Source of the DNA: Chloroflexia bacterium
GTDB taxonomy: Bacteria > Chloroflexota > Chloroflexia > Thermomicrobiales > UBA6265
Assembly: GCA_013696525.1 (NCBI GenBank)
Contig: JACCYK010000570.1
Coordinates: forward strand, 1 to 13,637
DNA: 13,637 nucleotides
Direction of reading: 5' to 3'
Position numbers and translations under genes: made by a program. The notes beneath the pieces were generated by a model, which made no database searches, was not told the origin of the DNA, and saw only the letters and a list, made by a program, of their open reading frames with translations. This document shows positions 1 through 7,463 of the stretch, one piece after another. The first letter of the stretch is position 1. Each line of letters begins with the position of its first letter.

Positions 1-1070
1 AAGGTGAGCTGATCGCGTTCCTTGGCCCCTCCGGCTGTGGGAAAACCACGACGTTGCGGTTGATCGCCGGCTTCGAGCGGGCGGACACCGGCGAGATCTA
101 TCTGGGGGGAAAGGACGTGACCGCCCTCCCTCCCGAGCGCCGCGACGCCGGCATGGTGTTCCAGAACTACGCGCTCTTTCCGCACCTGACCGTGTTCGAG
201 AACGTGGCGTTCGGGCTCCAGATGCGCAAGGAGCCGAAGGACGCCATCGCGAAACGGGTTCACGCCATCCTGGAAAAAGTCCAGTTGACCGGCCTTGATC
301 GCCGCTATCCGCGCCAGCTCTCCGGCGGCCAGCAACAGCGAACCGCGCTGGCGCGGGCGCTCGTGTTCAATCCCACCGTGCTGCTTCTCGATGAGCCGCT
401 CGCCAATCTGGACGCCAAGCTGCGCGAGGAAATGCGCTTCTACATCCGGCACCTGCAACAGGAGTTCGCCATTACCACCATCTACGTCACCCACGATCAG
501 GCCGAGGCCCTGGTGCTCGCCGACCGGGTCGCGGTGATGCGGGGCGGGGTGTTGCAACAGATCGGGCCGCCGGAGGAGATTTACCGGCGGCCGCGCAACG
601 CCTGGGTTGCGGATTTCGTCGGGGTCGCCAATCTGGTGCTGGGCACCGTGACGGAGCGCACGGATGGCGTCGTCTCCGTCGACACCGCGGTGGGCTGCCT
701 GCGCGGCGAGGCCCAGGCCGAGGTGGCGACCGGCGCCGAGGTGTTTGTCAGCATTCGTCCGGAGAGCCTGCGCCTGTTGCCGGCGGCTGGGGCCGAGTCT
801 ACCGGTGCGGGAGCAGGCGCGCCGACCGGAGAAGGGGCTGAAAATCGGCTGTCCGGAGTGGTCGAGGACCGGTCATACCTGGGAAATCTCGTCGACTTTC
901 GGGTGAGAATCGCGCCTGACGTTGTGGTGCGGGTCCAGGCAGCGCCGTCATCGGACTACGACGTTGCCGACCAGGTCGAATTGTCCTGCACGGTCGAGCA
1001 AACCTGGATCGTGCAAGCGGAAGGGGAGGCGGCCGGTGGAGACGACGGCGCACCGCGCCCGCTCGCCTGA
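1..1070 (+). CDS. ABC importer ATPase, polyamine/opine (PotA-like) type, 5' end cut off
   Basis: Cytoplasmic ATPase that powers the two permeases encoded just downstream. The gene begins before the window; the first whole codon is at base 3, giving 355 residues and lacking roughly the first 30. Visible motifs in order: Walker [10 protein letters not shown] (bases 24-50), Q-loop in [12 protein letters not shown], signature LSGGQ (318-332), Walker B VLLLDEP followed by the D-loop ANLDAK, and the H-loop histidine in VTHDQ (base 492). The set is complete, so the subunit should be active. After about residue 200 comes a C-terminal TOBE_2-type domain ([17 protein letters not shown]), which places it with PotA/FbpC/opine-type ATPases rather than amino-acid or peptide ATPases. 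The substrate-binding protein is not in the window and may lie upstream. The substrate is unknown; the family covers polyamines, opines, iron and others. Confidence 0.93.
   Translation, partial: GELIAFLGPSGCGKTTTLRLIAGFERADTGEIYLGGKDVTALPPERRDAGMVFQNYALFPHLTVFENVAFGLQMRKEPKDAIAKRVHAILEKVQLTGLDRRYPRQLSGGQQQRTALARALVFNPTVLLLDEPLANLDAKLREEMRFYIRHLQQEFAITTIYVTHDQAEALVLADRVAVMRGGVLQQIGPPEEIYRRPRNAWVADFVGVANLVLGTVTERTDGVVSVDTAVGCLRGEAQAEVATGAEVFVSIRPESLRLLPAAGAESTGAGAGAPTGEGAENRLSGVVEDRSYLGNLVDFRVRIAPDVVVRVQAAPSSDYDVADQVELSCTVEQTWIVQAEGEAAGGDDGAPRPLA
1023..1029 (+). promoter_or_regulatory. Ribosome binding site deciding the first permease start
   Basis: GGGGAGG lies six bases before the GTG at 1036, inside the end of the ATPase gene. 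It supports initiation at 1036 and argues against the longer open frame that begins at 922. Confidence 0.7.
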
Positions 1071-1932
1071 GCGCGCCGTCCGGGCGGTACCGGGCCAGCA
1101 GGCAGCGTGGCTGCTCATGCTGCCGGCCCTGCTGCTGCTCGGCGTCTTCTTTGTCACCCCCTACCTCTACCTTCTGTACGTGAGCTTCATGACCCATACG
1201 ACGGGCGCTCCCTATCGCCAAGAGTTTACCTTCGACAACTACCTGGAGACCGTGCGCGATCCCTTCAACTGGCGGATCATCTGGCAGACGCTGCGGTTCG
1301 GCTTCGTCACCTCCCTCGTCACGCTGGTGCTGTCATATCCATTGGCCTACCACATGACGCGGGCTTCCAGCCGGATCAAGGGACTCCTCATGATCATGCT
1401 GCTGTCGCCGTTGCTCGTTGGCATCGTCGTTCGCAGCTACGGGTGGATGATCCTTCTCGCCGACCAGGGCCTGATCAACCAGGCAATCACGGGCCTGGGG
1501 CTGGGGTCCGTGCAGTTGATGTACAACGAGACCGGGGTGATGATCGGCCTCATCCACATCTACATGCCGTTCATGGTCCTCTCGCTCTTGGGCTCGTTGC
1601 AGGCCATTGATCCGGACCTGGAGCGGGCCGCGCGCTCGCTCGGGGCCGGCACCTGGCAAACGCTGCGGCGGGTGACGTGGCCGCTCAGCCTGCCGGGGGT
1701 CGCGTCCGGCACGGTCCTCGTCTTCGTCTTGACCGTCAGCGCCTACGTGATCCCGTCGTTGCTCGGCGGCTATCGGGTGCTCACGCTCCCTCTCTTAGTG
1801 GTGCAGACGGTCGAGGAGCTGTTTAACTGGCCGGCGGGGAGCGCGATGGCGATCGTTTTCTTCGTGATCACGATCGCGATTGTCGCTACCTACCTCAAGC
1901 TGATGGACCGGGCGATGAGGGGGGTAGCCTAA
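1036..1932 (+). CDS. ABC importer permease, PotB-like
   Basis: Inner-membrane permease of the importer, 298 residues from the GTG at 1036. The frame is open further upstream, but that stretch lies inside the ATPase gene, is arginine-rich and has no membrane character. The chosen start has a strong ribosome binding site and leaves the usual short cytoplasmic tail before the first membrane helix (about residues 24-46). Further helices are visible at about 88-107, 117-141, 168-188, 222-245 and 268-287, six in all. The EAA loop that contacts the ATPase is at about 195-221 (LERAARSLGAGTWQTL). The start overlaps the ATPase gene by 35 bases and the stop directly abuts the next permease, so the genes are cotranscribed. 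It matches the PotB/opine permease family in length and layout; substrate is unknown. Confidence 0.92.
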   Translation: METTAHRARSPERAVRAVPGQQAAWLLMLPALLLLGVFFVTPYLYLLYVSFMTHTTGAPYRQEFTFDNYLETVRDPFNWRIIWQTLRFGFVTSLVTLVLSYPLAYHMTRASSRIKGLLMIMLLSPLLVGIVVRSYGWMILLADQGLINQAITGLGLGSVQLMYNETGVMIGLIHIYMPFMVLSLLGSLQAIDPDLERAARSLGAGTWQTLRRVTWPLSLPGVASGTVLVFVLTVSAYVIPSLLGGYRVLTLPLLVVQTVEELFNWPAGSAMAIVFFVITIAIVATYLKLMDRAMRGVA

Positions 1933-2742
1933 ATGGAGCTGACCCGACGCGGCCGGTGGGGCCTGAACCTGGTCGTCGCCCTGCTGTACCTCTTTTTGCT
2001 GGCCCCGATCGCGATCGTGGTGATCGCAGCCTTCAATTCGGGCGAGTACCTGCGATTCCCGCCCGAGGGCTTCTCCCTGCGCTGGTTTCAGGCGTTCTTC
2101 GCTAGCGAGCCATTCATCGACGCCTTCATCTTTAGCCTGACCCTGGCCCTGATCGTGACCGTCTGCGCCACGGTGATCGGAACGGCGGCGTCACTCTACA
2201 TCGTGCGCCACTCCCGCCGGTTCCGCTCGGCCCTGAAGTTGCTGATGATCTCGCCGCTGCCGGTGCCGGCGATCCTGACCGGCATCGCCCTGCTGATCTT
2301 CCTCTACGCGATCGGCATTGGCACCCAGAGTTTCTTCAACCTCATCATCGGCCACACGCTGGTGACCATTCCCTATGTCTTCCTGACGGTCAGCACCGTC
2401 CTGGTCGGCTTCAATCGCAGCCTGGAAGAGGCGGCGCGAAGTCTTGGCGCCGGACCCTGGACCACGTTCTTCCGCATCACGCTGCCGATCCTCAAGAGTG
2501 GGATCGTGTCGGGCGCGGTGTTTGCCTTCATCATCAGCTTCGACCAGTTCCCAATCTCGCTGCTGCTGGCCGGCGTCGGCGCCACTCCGTTGCCGCTCCA
2601 GCTTTTTGACTTCCTGCGGTTCTCGTTCGACCCGACGGCCGCGGCGGCCTCGACGATCAGTATCGTGATGACGGTCATCTTCGTGCTCATCACCGAGCGG
2701 CTGGTGGGCCTCGAATCGCTGTACCGACGAGGCGAGTCATGA
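1933..2742 (+). CDS. ABC importer permease, PotC-like
   Basis: Second inner-membrane permease of the importer, 269 residues. The ATG at 1933 follows directly on the stop of the first permease, with an AGGGGGG ribosome binding site at 1918-1924. Helices are visible at about residues 11-34, 65-90, 103-128, 134-158, 190-212 and 238-259. The EAA loop is at about 164-190 (LEEAARSLGAGPWTTF), close in sequence to that of the first permease, as expected for a heterodimeric channel. The stretch SPLPVPAILTGIALL in the third helix is typical of PotC-like permeases. Its stop overlaps the start of the AroM-family gene in an ATGA, which ties the transporter to the downstream enzymes. Confidence 0.92.
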   Translation: MELTRRGRWGLNLVVALLYLFLLAPIAIVVIAAFNSGEYLRFPPEGFSLRWFQAFFASEPFIDAFIFSLTLALIVTVCATVIGTAASLYIVRHSRRFRSALKLLMISPLPVPAILTGIALLIFLYAIGIGTQSFFNLIIGHTLVTIPYVFLTVSTVLVGFNRSLEEAARSLGAGPWTTFFRITLPILKSGIVSGAVFAFIISFDQFPISLLLAGVGATPLPLQLFDFLRFSFDPTAAAASTISIVMTVIFVLITERLVGLESLYRRGES

Positions 2743-3482
2743 CCAACATGCGGCCAGACCAACTGGCGCCACCGAGATCAAATGCGACGAAACCGACCAC
2801 AACGACGGTTGGCGTGCTGACTATCGGTCAGTCGCCACGGCCCGATACCCTGAGCCAGGATATGCAGGCGGTGCTTGGCTCCCGAGTGCGAGTGATTGAG
2901 CGCGGGGCGCTGGACGAGCTATCCGAGACCGAGATCCAGCGGCTAGCGCCAGGGACGGATGACTATCATCTCATCACGCTCCTCCGTGATGGCCGATCCG
3001 TTCACGTGAGCAAGCGGGCCATCCTCGACCGGTTGCAAGCCCAGCTTGGGGCGCTCGAAGATGACGAGGGGGTGGATGCGACACTGATGCTCTGTACCGG
3101 TGAGTTTCCGGCGTTCAGCCACCGGCGTCCGTTGCTCTTGCCGCAAGCGGCGCTATACGGGGCGACGATCGGGATCGCGAACGGGGGTCGGATTGGTTTG
3201 CTCACGCCGCTGGCGACGCAGGTCGAGCAAGCGCGACGCAAATGGCGCGAGATGGGCGTGCCTGATGCCGAAGTCGTCGTCGCCAATCCCTATGGCGACG
3301 ATCCGGCGGGGGCGATCGCCGCCGCCGGCGCGGCGGCGCGAGACGCCGGGGCGCGGGTGCTCTTCATGGACTGCTTTGGATACAACCTGACGATGAAGGC
3401 CGCGGCTCGACACGCGTTCGGGAGACCGGTGGTGCTTGCCCGTTCGCTGGCGGCGCGGCTGCTGGTAGAAATGATCGATTAG
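2739..3482 (+). CDS. aroM: AroM-family protein, candidate Asp/Glu/hydantoin-racemase-like enzyme
   Basis: 247-residue cytoplasmic protein of the AroM family, whose function is not established. Family marks are VGVLTIGQSPRPD (residues 24-36), MLCTGEF (117-123), the IGLLTPL strand (152-158) and FMDCFGYN (209-216). The first 20 or so residues are polar and probably disordered; the E. coli protein is about 20 residues shorter. The ATG at 2739 overlaps the permease stop (ATGA), with GAGG six bases upstream at 2729-2732. AroM proteins are thought to share the fold of Asp/Glu/hydantoin racemases, which use two cysteines. Here Cys119 and Cys212 sit in the two best conserved blocks and could form such a pair. 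With an importer before it and hydantoinase subunits after it, a racemase or isomerase role on the imported compound is plausible but is inference. Family assignment is firm; function is open. Confidence 0.85.
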   Translation: MTNMRPDQLAPPRSNATKPTTTTVGVLTIGQSPRPDTLSQDMQAVLGSRVRVIERGALDELSETEIQRLAPGTDDYHLITLLRDGRSVHVSKRAILDRLQAQLGALEDDEGVDATLMLCTGEFPAFSHRRPLLLPQAALYGATIGIANGGRIGLLTPLATQVEQARRKWREMGVPDAEVVVANPYGDDPAGAIAAAGAAARDAGARVLFMDCFGYNLTMKAAARHAFGRPVVLARSLAARLLVEMID

Positions 3483-3493
3483 AGCCCGAGTCA

Positions 3494-3556
3494 ACCCCCC
3501 AGCCCCCAATCTTGGAGGATTCTGTCGTGCTCCCCCAGGATTGGGGGCTGGGGGGT
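3494..3556. repeat. Long inverted repeat, REP/MITE-like palindrome
   Basis: CCCCCCAGCCCCCAATC at 3495-3511 is matched exactly in reverse complement by GATTGGGGGCTGGGGGG at 3539-3555, and an outer A-T pair makes the stem 18 base pairs. The inner part also pairs, imperfectly: 3513-3519 with 3531-3537, with one A/C mismatch and a T-G wobble next to the stem. This leaves a loop of about 11 bases, 3520-3530. The element fills most of the 107-base space between aroM and hyuA, the only sizeable gap in the operon. There is no T-run after either arm, so it is not a standard terminator. The symmetrical C/G runs look like a dispersed palindromic element; no second copy is seen in this window. As RNA it would fold strongly and could reduce read-through or protect a transcript end. 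Confidence 0.85.
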
Positions 3557-3575
3557 CGAGCGGCCGGACCGCACC

Positions 3576-3583
3576 AAGGAGGT
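3576..3583 (+). promoter_or_regulatory. Strong ribosome binding site of hyuA
   Basis: AAGGAGGT is a near-perfect anti-16S match six bases before the GTG at 3590. It fixes the hyuA start downstream of the inverted repeat and gives hyuA independent initiation, whereas most other genes of the run are translationally coupled. Confidence 0.85.
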
Positions 3584-3589
3584 CGCGAC

Positions 3590-5698
3590 GTGCCCAAGCG
3601 ATACGCGATGAGCGTCGATGTCGGCGGCACCTTCACCGATTTCGTCCTCTGCGACATGGACGCCGGCGCCACCGTCGCCTTCCATAAGGTGCTCACCGAT
3701 GCCGAGCGGCCGGCGCGGGCGGTGATCGCTGGCTGGGAAGAGCTGCTGGCAATGGCCGGCGCCAGCTCCGACCAGGTCCAGTACGCGGTCCATAGCACCA
3801 CGATCGTCACCAACGCCATCGTGGCCCGCACCGGAGCGAAGACCGGCCTGCTTACCACGAGCGGATTTCGCGATGTGCTGGAGATCGGCATCGAGCAGAT
3901 CTACGACATCTATGACCTCTTCGCTCCCTATCCGCCGCCGCTCATCCCCCGGCACCTGCGGCTGGAGGTGCCGGAGCGGGTGACGCGCGATGGCGAGGTG
4001 CTGCAACCCCTCGATGAGGCGGCGGTCCGGACCCAGGTGGACGTGTTGCGCACGGCGGGCGTGCGGGCGATCGCCGTGTCCCTGATCCACGCCTACCGGA
4101 ACCCTGACCATGAGCGCCGCATCGCCGCGATCGTCACCGAGATGGCGCCGGAGATCGCGGTCTCACTCTCGTCGCGGGTGGCGCCGGTGATGGGCGAATA
4201 TGAACGGACCTCGACCGTGGCGGCAGACGCCTACGTGAAGCCATTGCTTCGCCACTACGTGACAGACTTGCTGGACCACCTCCGCCGGCTCGGCTACCGG
4301 CGCCCCCTCTATCTGATGCTGTCGTCCGGCGGCATCACCACGGCCGAGGCGGCGATAGAGTTCCCGGTTCGCTTGCTGGAGTCGGGTCCGGCGGCCGGCG
4401 CCTTCGCCGCTAGCTTCTACGGGCAGACGACTGGGAATGAGCATGTCCTGTCGTTTGACATGGGCGGGACCACGGCCAAGGCGTGCTTGATCGCGCGGGG
4501 CCGGCCCGGCGTCGCCGGCATGCTGGAAGCGGACCGGGTGCATCGCTTCAAGCCAGGGAGCGGCCTGCCGATCATGGCGCCCACGGTCGCTCTGATTGAG
4601 ATCGGGGCCGGCGGCGGCAGTATTGCCCGCGTCAACGAGCTCGGCCTGCTCAGCATTGGTCCCGAAAGCGCCGAGGCGAACCCGGGTCCCGCCAGCTACG
4701 GTCTGGGCGGGGAGCAGCCGACCGTCACCGACGCTAACACCCTGCTCGGTTACCTTGACCCTGGCTACTTCCTCGGCGGCCGGATGGTGCTCCAGCCGGA
4801 GCTGGCGGCGCGGGCGGTCGGGCGTTTCGTCGGCTCGGGACTCAATCTCTCGCCGACGGAGGCCGCCTGGGGTATCCATGCCACCGTCAACGAGAACATG
4901 GCCCAGGCAGCGCGGACTCACCTCATCGAGCGCAACCAGGACCCGCGCCAGGTGGCGATGGTGGCCTTTGGCGGAGCGGGGCCGGCCCATGCGGTCGAGG
5001 TCGCTCGCATCCTTGGCATTCGGCGGGTCATCGCGCCGCTGGGGGCCGGGGTGGCCTCGGCGATCGGCGCCCTCACCGCCCCGATGGCGCTGCCGCTAGT
5101 CCGCTCCTACATGACGCTGCTTGATGCGGCCGACTGGGACCACGTCAGGGCGCTGTACGACGGCATGCGGGATGAAGCTGAACGCGCCTTCGCCGGCGTC
5201 ACCGGCGCCGAGTCGGTGCGGTATGGCGCCGCTCTCGACATGCGGTTTGCCGGGCAGTACCACGAGCTGCGGGTGGCGCTGCCCGGCGGCGTCCCGGAGC
5301 GGGAGCACGTCGCGGAGCTGGCCGCTGCCTTCCAGGCTGGCTACACCGCCGAGTACGGCCGGGCGCCAGGCGGGCTTCCGGTCGAAATCCTGAACTGGCA
5401 CCTGACGGCCGAGCTGCCGGGCTTTGCCTTCAACCTGGCCAAGGAACCGCGGCGCGAAGCCGATCCGAACGGCGCTCGGAAGGGTGAGCGCGCGGTCTAC
5501 TTCCGCCGGCCGGAGCCAGGCTACCGGCCGTGCCCGGTCTACGACCGCTACGGTCTGAACCCCGGCGCCGCCTTTGCCGGGCCCGCCATCGTCGAGGAGC
5601 GGGAGGCCACGGTCGTCATCCCGCCCGGATGCCGGGTCGTGGTCGATGGTTACCGTAATCTGCTGATGAGCTTGGAGCAAGACGGGATGGCGCGATGA
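3590..5698 (+). CDS. hyuA: Hydantoinase/oxoprolinase family protein, subunit A
   Basis: 702-residue subunit of an ATP-dependent amidohydrolase (N-methylhydantoinase, 5-oxoprolinase and acetone/acetophenone carboxylase superfamily). These enzymes use ATP to activate a carbonyl, then open a cyclic amide or, in relatives, carboxylate a ketone. The N-terminal domain begins with the ASKHA-type phosphate loop DVGGTFTDF (residues 10-18). A second one, DMGGTTAKA, starts at Asp290. Further family blocks are IGAGGGSIARV, GPASYGLGG, VAFGGAGPAHAVEVARILGI and, near the end, GPAIVEEREATVVIPPG. Length is normal for the family and no block is missing. The GTG at 3590 is chosen for its AAGGAGGT site; an in-frame TTG at 3512 would start inside the inverted repeat and is rejected. 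The stop overlaps the hyuB start (ATGA). Hydantoin, oxoproline and other substrates cannot be told apart from sequence alone. Confidence 0.92.
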   Translation: MPKRYAMSVDVGGTFTDFVLCDMDAGATVAFHKVLTDAERPARAVIAGWEELLAMAGASSDQVQYAVHSTTIVTNAIVARTGAKTGLLTTSGFRDVLEIGIEQIYDIYDLFAPYPPPLIPRHLRLEVPERVTRDGEVLQPLDEAAVRTQVDVLRTAGVRAIAVSLIHAYRNPDHERRIAAIVTEMAPEIAVSLSSRVAPVMGEYERTSTVAADAYVKPLLRHYVTDLLDHLRRLGYRRPLYLMLSSGGITTAEAAIEFPVRLLESGPAAGAFAASFYGQTTGNEHVLSFDMGGTTAKACLIARGRPGVAGMLEADRVHRFKPGSGLPIMAPTVALIEIGAGGGSIARVNELGLLSIGPESAEANPGPASYGLGGEQPTVTDANTLLGYLDPGYFLGGRMVLQPELAARAVGRFVGSGLNLSPTEAAWGIHATVNENMAQAARTHLIERNQDPRQVAMVAFGGAGPAHAVEVARILGIRRVIAPLGAGVASAIGALTAPMALPLVRSYMTLLDAADWDHVRALYDGMRDEAERAFAGVTGAESVRYGAALDMRFAGQYHELRVALPGGVPEREHVAELAAAFQAGYTAEYGRAPGGLPVEILNWHLTAELPGFAFNLAKEPRREADPNGARKGERAVYFRRPEPGYRPCPVYDRYGLNPGAAFAGPAIVEEREATVVIPPGCRVVVDGYRNLLMSLEQDGMAR

Positions 5699-7350
5699 AC
5701 GTTCAGATGACCGACGCCGCCGGGTTCGATCCGATCAGCTTAGGGATCATCTGGAGCCGGCTGATCGGGATCGCCGACGATATGTGGACTACCGTGTTGC
5801 GGACCGCGGTCTCCACCATCATCGGCGCCGCCCAGGATTTCGGCTGCGAAATCCTCGATGCGGAGGGCAGCTCGGTCGCCCACTCCAATCGCAGCATGCC
5901 CGTCTTCAATCTCGTGATGCCGACCGTCACGCGGGCGGTGCTGGCCCGCCATCCCATCACCACGATGCGGGAGGGCGATGTCTACATCACCAACGATCCA
6001 TGGCTCTGCGCCGGCCACCTCGACGACATCGCGACCATCACCCCGGTGTTCCACCAGGGCCGGGTCGTCGCCTTCACCGTCACGATCGCCCATGCCTCGA
6101 GCATCGGCGGCTCCCTCACGAGCCGGACCGTGCGCGAGATCTACGAGGAAGGGCTGCGGATTCCCATACTTAAGCTCGTCGAGGAAGGGCGTCGCAACGA
6201 GACGGCGTGGTCCTTCATTCAGGAGAATGTGCGCACCCCCGACATGGTGCTGACCGACATCGAGGCCCAGCTCACGGCAAACGACCTCGGCGGCCGGCGC
6301 CTGGTTGCCTTGCTCCAGGAATACGACCTGCCGGACCTGACCACGGTCGCCGCCACGATCCAAGCCTTTTCGGAACGCGCGATGCGAGACGCGATTCGAG
6401 CCATCCCGGACGGCAGCTACGAGAGCGAGGTCGTCACCGACGGGCTGGATCACCCGGTCCGCCTGCGGTGCCGGATCACGGTGGCGGGCGACGAGATCGC
6501 GGTTGACTATGCCGGCTCCGATCCGCAATCGCCGCGGGGCGGCATTAACTGCACGCTGACCTACACCAAGGCGCATACGGTCTATCCGCTGAAGTGCCTG
6601 TTCTCGCCCAGCGTGCCGGCCAACGAGGGCACATTCCGGCCCTTCTCGATTCAGGCGCCGGCGGGTTCGATCCTCAACTGCAGCGTCCCCGCCCCGGTCG
6701 GATCGCGGACCCGGACCGGCTGGCACATCCATCCCCTATTATTCACGGCACTGGAGCCGGTTGTGCCAGAGCGGGTGCAAGCGGGCAACGGCCTCATGCG
6801 CTCGGTTCACGTCTATGGCCAGGAACGAGATGGACACTTCTTCAATGCCCACTTCTTCGTCGGGGGCGGCCGCGGCGCCAGCCAGGGCCGTGACGGCATC
6901 GGCCGGAACTGCTTTCCGAGCAGCGCCCGGAACGTCTCGGTCGAGGTGTTCGAGGCGCGGGCGCCGGTCCTGGTCCGCACCCGGAGCCTGCGCCCGGACT
7001 CGGCCGGGTCGGGCGCCTGGCGGGGGGCATTCGGTCATCAGCTCGAGTTCAGCTCACTTCCCGGCTACGACGAACCCGTCTCGTTCTTCCTCGATCCCGA
7101 CCGGCTGCGCTTCCCGCCGCGGGGTCTGGCGGGCGGTCAGGACGGACCGCTGACGGAGATCAGGGTGAACGGTCGCCAGCTCACGCCAGAGGAAATTGGC
7201 TCCGGACAGCTCACGTTGGCGGCACCGGCCGACCGGCTGGCCGTTGATGTCCCTGGCGGCGCCGGCTACGGCCGGCCGGCCGATCGCGACCCGGCCCTGG
7301 CCGAGGCCGACCGGGCTGCGGCCCTCGTCTCCGCCAACGACAGCGGTTGA
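5695..7350 (+). CDS. hyuB: Hydantoinase/oxoprolinase family protein, subunit B
   Basis: 551-residue partner of HyuA, expected to complete the amide-hydrolysing (or related) enzyme in the cytoplasm. The start overlaps the hyuA stop in an ATGA with only a weak ribosome binding site, so translation is probably coupled and subunit ratios fixed. Family blocks are visible: DPISLGIIWSRL at the N-terminus, the SMPVFNLVMP region (67-76), EGDVYITNDPW (93-103) leading to GHLDD (107-111), PVFHQGRVVAFTVTIAH, the GSRTRTGWH region, and the late GGGRGASQGRDG and RFPPRGLAGGQDGP stretches. The NDP block is usually followed by an aromatic residue and GGTHLPD; here it reads NDPWLCAGHLDD, keeping the histidine and last aspartate but changing residues around them. 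Length is within the family range. This is the last gene of the operon; 113 bases follow before the next start. Confidence 0.92.
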   Translation: MNVQMTDAAGFDPISLGIIWSRLIGIADDMWTTVLRTAVSTIIGAAQDFGCEILDAEGSSVAHSNRSMPVFNLVMPTVTRAVLARHPITTMREGDVYITNDPWLCAGHLDDIATITPVFHQGRVVAFTVTIAHASSIGGSLTSRTVREIYEEGLRIPILKLVEEGRRNETAWSFIQENVRTPDMVLTDIEAQLTANDLGGRRLVALLQEYDLPDLTTVAATIQAFSERAMRDAIRAIPDGSYESEVVTDGLDHPVRLRCRITVAGDEIAVDYAGSDPQSPRGGINCTLTYTKAHTVYPLKCLFSPSVPANEGTFRPFSIQAPAGSILNCSVPAPVGSRTRTGWHIHPLLFTALEPVVPERVQAGNGLMRSVHVYGQERDGHFFNAHFFVGGGRGASQGRDGIGRNCFPSSARNVSVEVFEARAPVLVRTRSLRPDSAGSGAWRGAFGHQLEFSSLPGYDEPVSFFLDPDRLRFPPRGLAGGQDGPLTEIRVNGRQLTPEEIGSGQLTLAAPADRLAVDVPGGAGYGRPADRDPALAEADRAAALVSANDSG

Positions 7351-7365
7351 CGGATCCGGCCGAAA

Positions 7366-7395
7366 CTGACTTCATTGTCCGCTGTCGATTAACAT
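7366..7395 (+). promoter_or_regulatory. Possible promoter for the M16 peptidase gene
   Basis: CTGACT (7366-7371) and TAACAT (7390-7395) each match four of six bases of the -35 and -10 consensus, with an 18-base spacer, in a locally AT-richer stretch after hyuB. Transcription would begin near 7402. The match is modest and rests on sequence alone. Confidence 0.3.
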
Positions 7396-7428
7396 ACCGC
7401 TCGTGGATGATCCGCTGAGCATGGGAGC

Positions 7429-7445
7429 CCGGTCCCAGGGACCGG
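7429..7445. other. 17-base perfect palindrome before the M16 peptidase gene
   Basis: CCGGTCCC and GGGACCGG flank a single A at 7437. It lies after the candidate promoter and just before the ribosome binding site at 7453-7457. It could be an operator for a dimeric regulator, a small hairpin in the leader, or a weak end-of-operon structure for hyuB; no T-run follows, so a standard terminator is unlikely. Confidence 0.4.
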
Positions 7446-7463
7446 CTTTGACAGGAGCACAGG

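Noticed and set aside
922..1035. N-terminal extension of the first permease
   Set aside because: This stretch is the ATPase gene read in another frame; it gives an Arg-rich, non-membrane tail, and the 1036 GTG has a strong ribosome binding site.
3494..3556. Inverted repeat as an intrinsic terminator
   Set aside because: No T-run follows either arm, and the gene downstream is expected to be expressed with those upstream.
3512..3589. Longer hyuA start (TTG at 3512)
   Set aside because: It would translate the loop and right arm of the inverted repeat and add residues outside the family; the AAGGAGGT site before the GTG at 3590 is far better.
5740..6732. 330-codon minus-strand frame inside hyuB, and similar ones at 4163-4990 and 7389-8387
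   Set aside because: These lie opposite well-supported genes, have low-complexity basic composition and show no family motifs.
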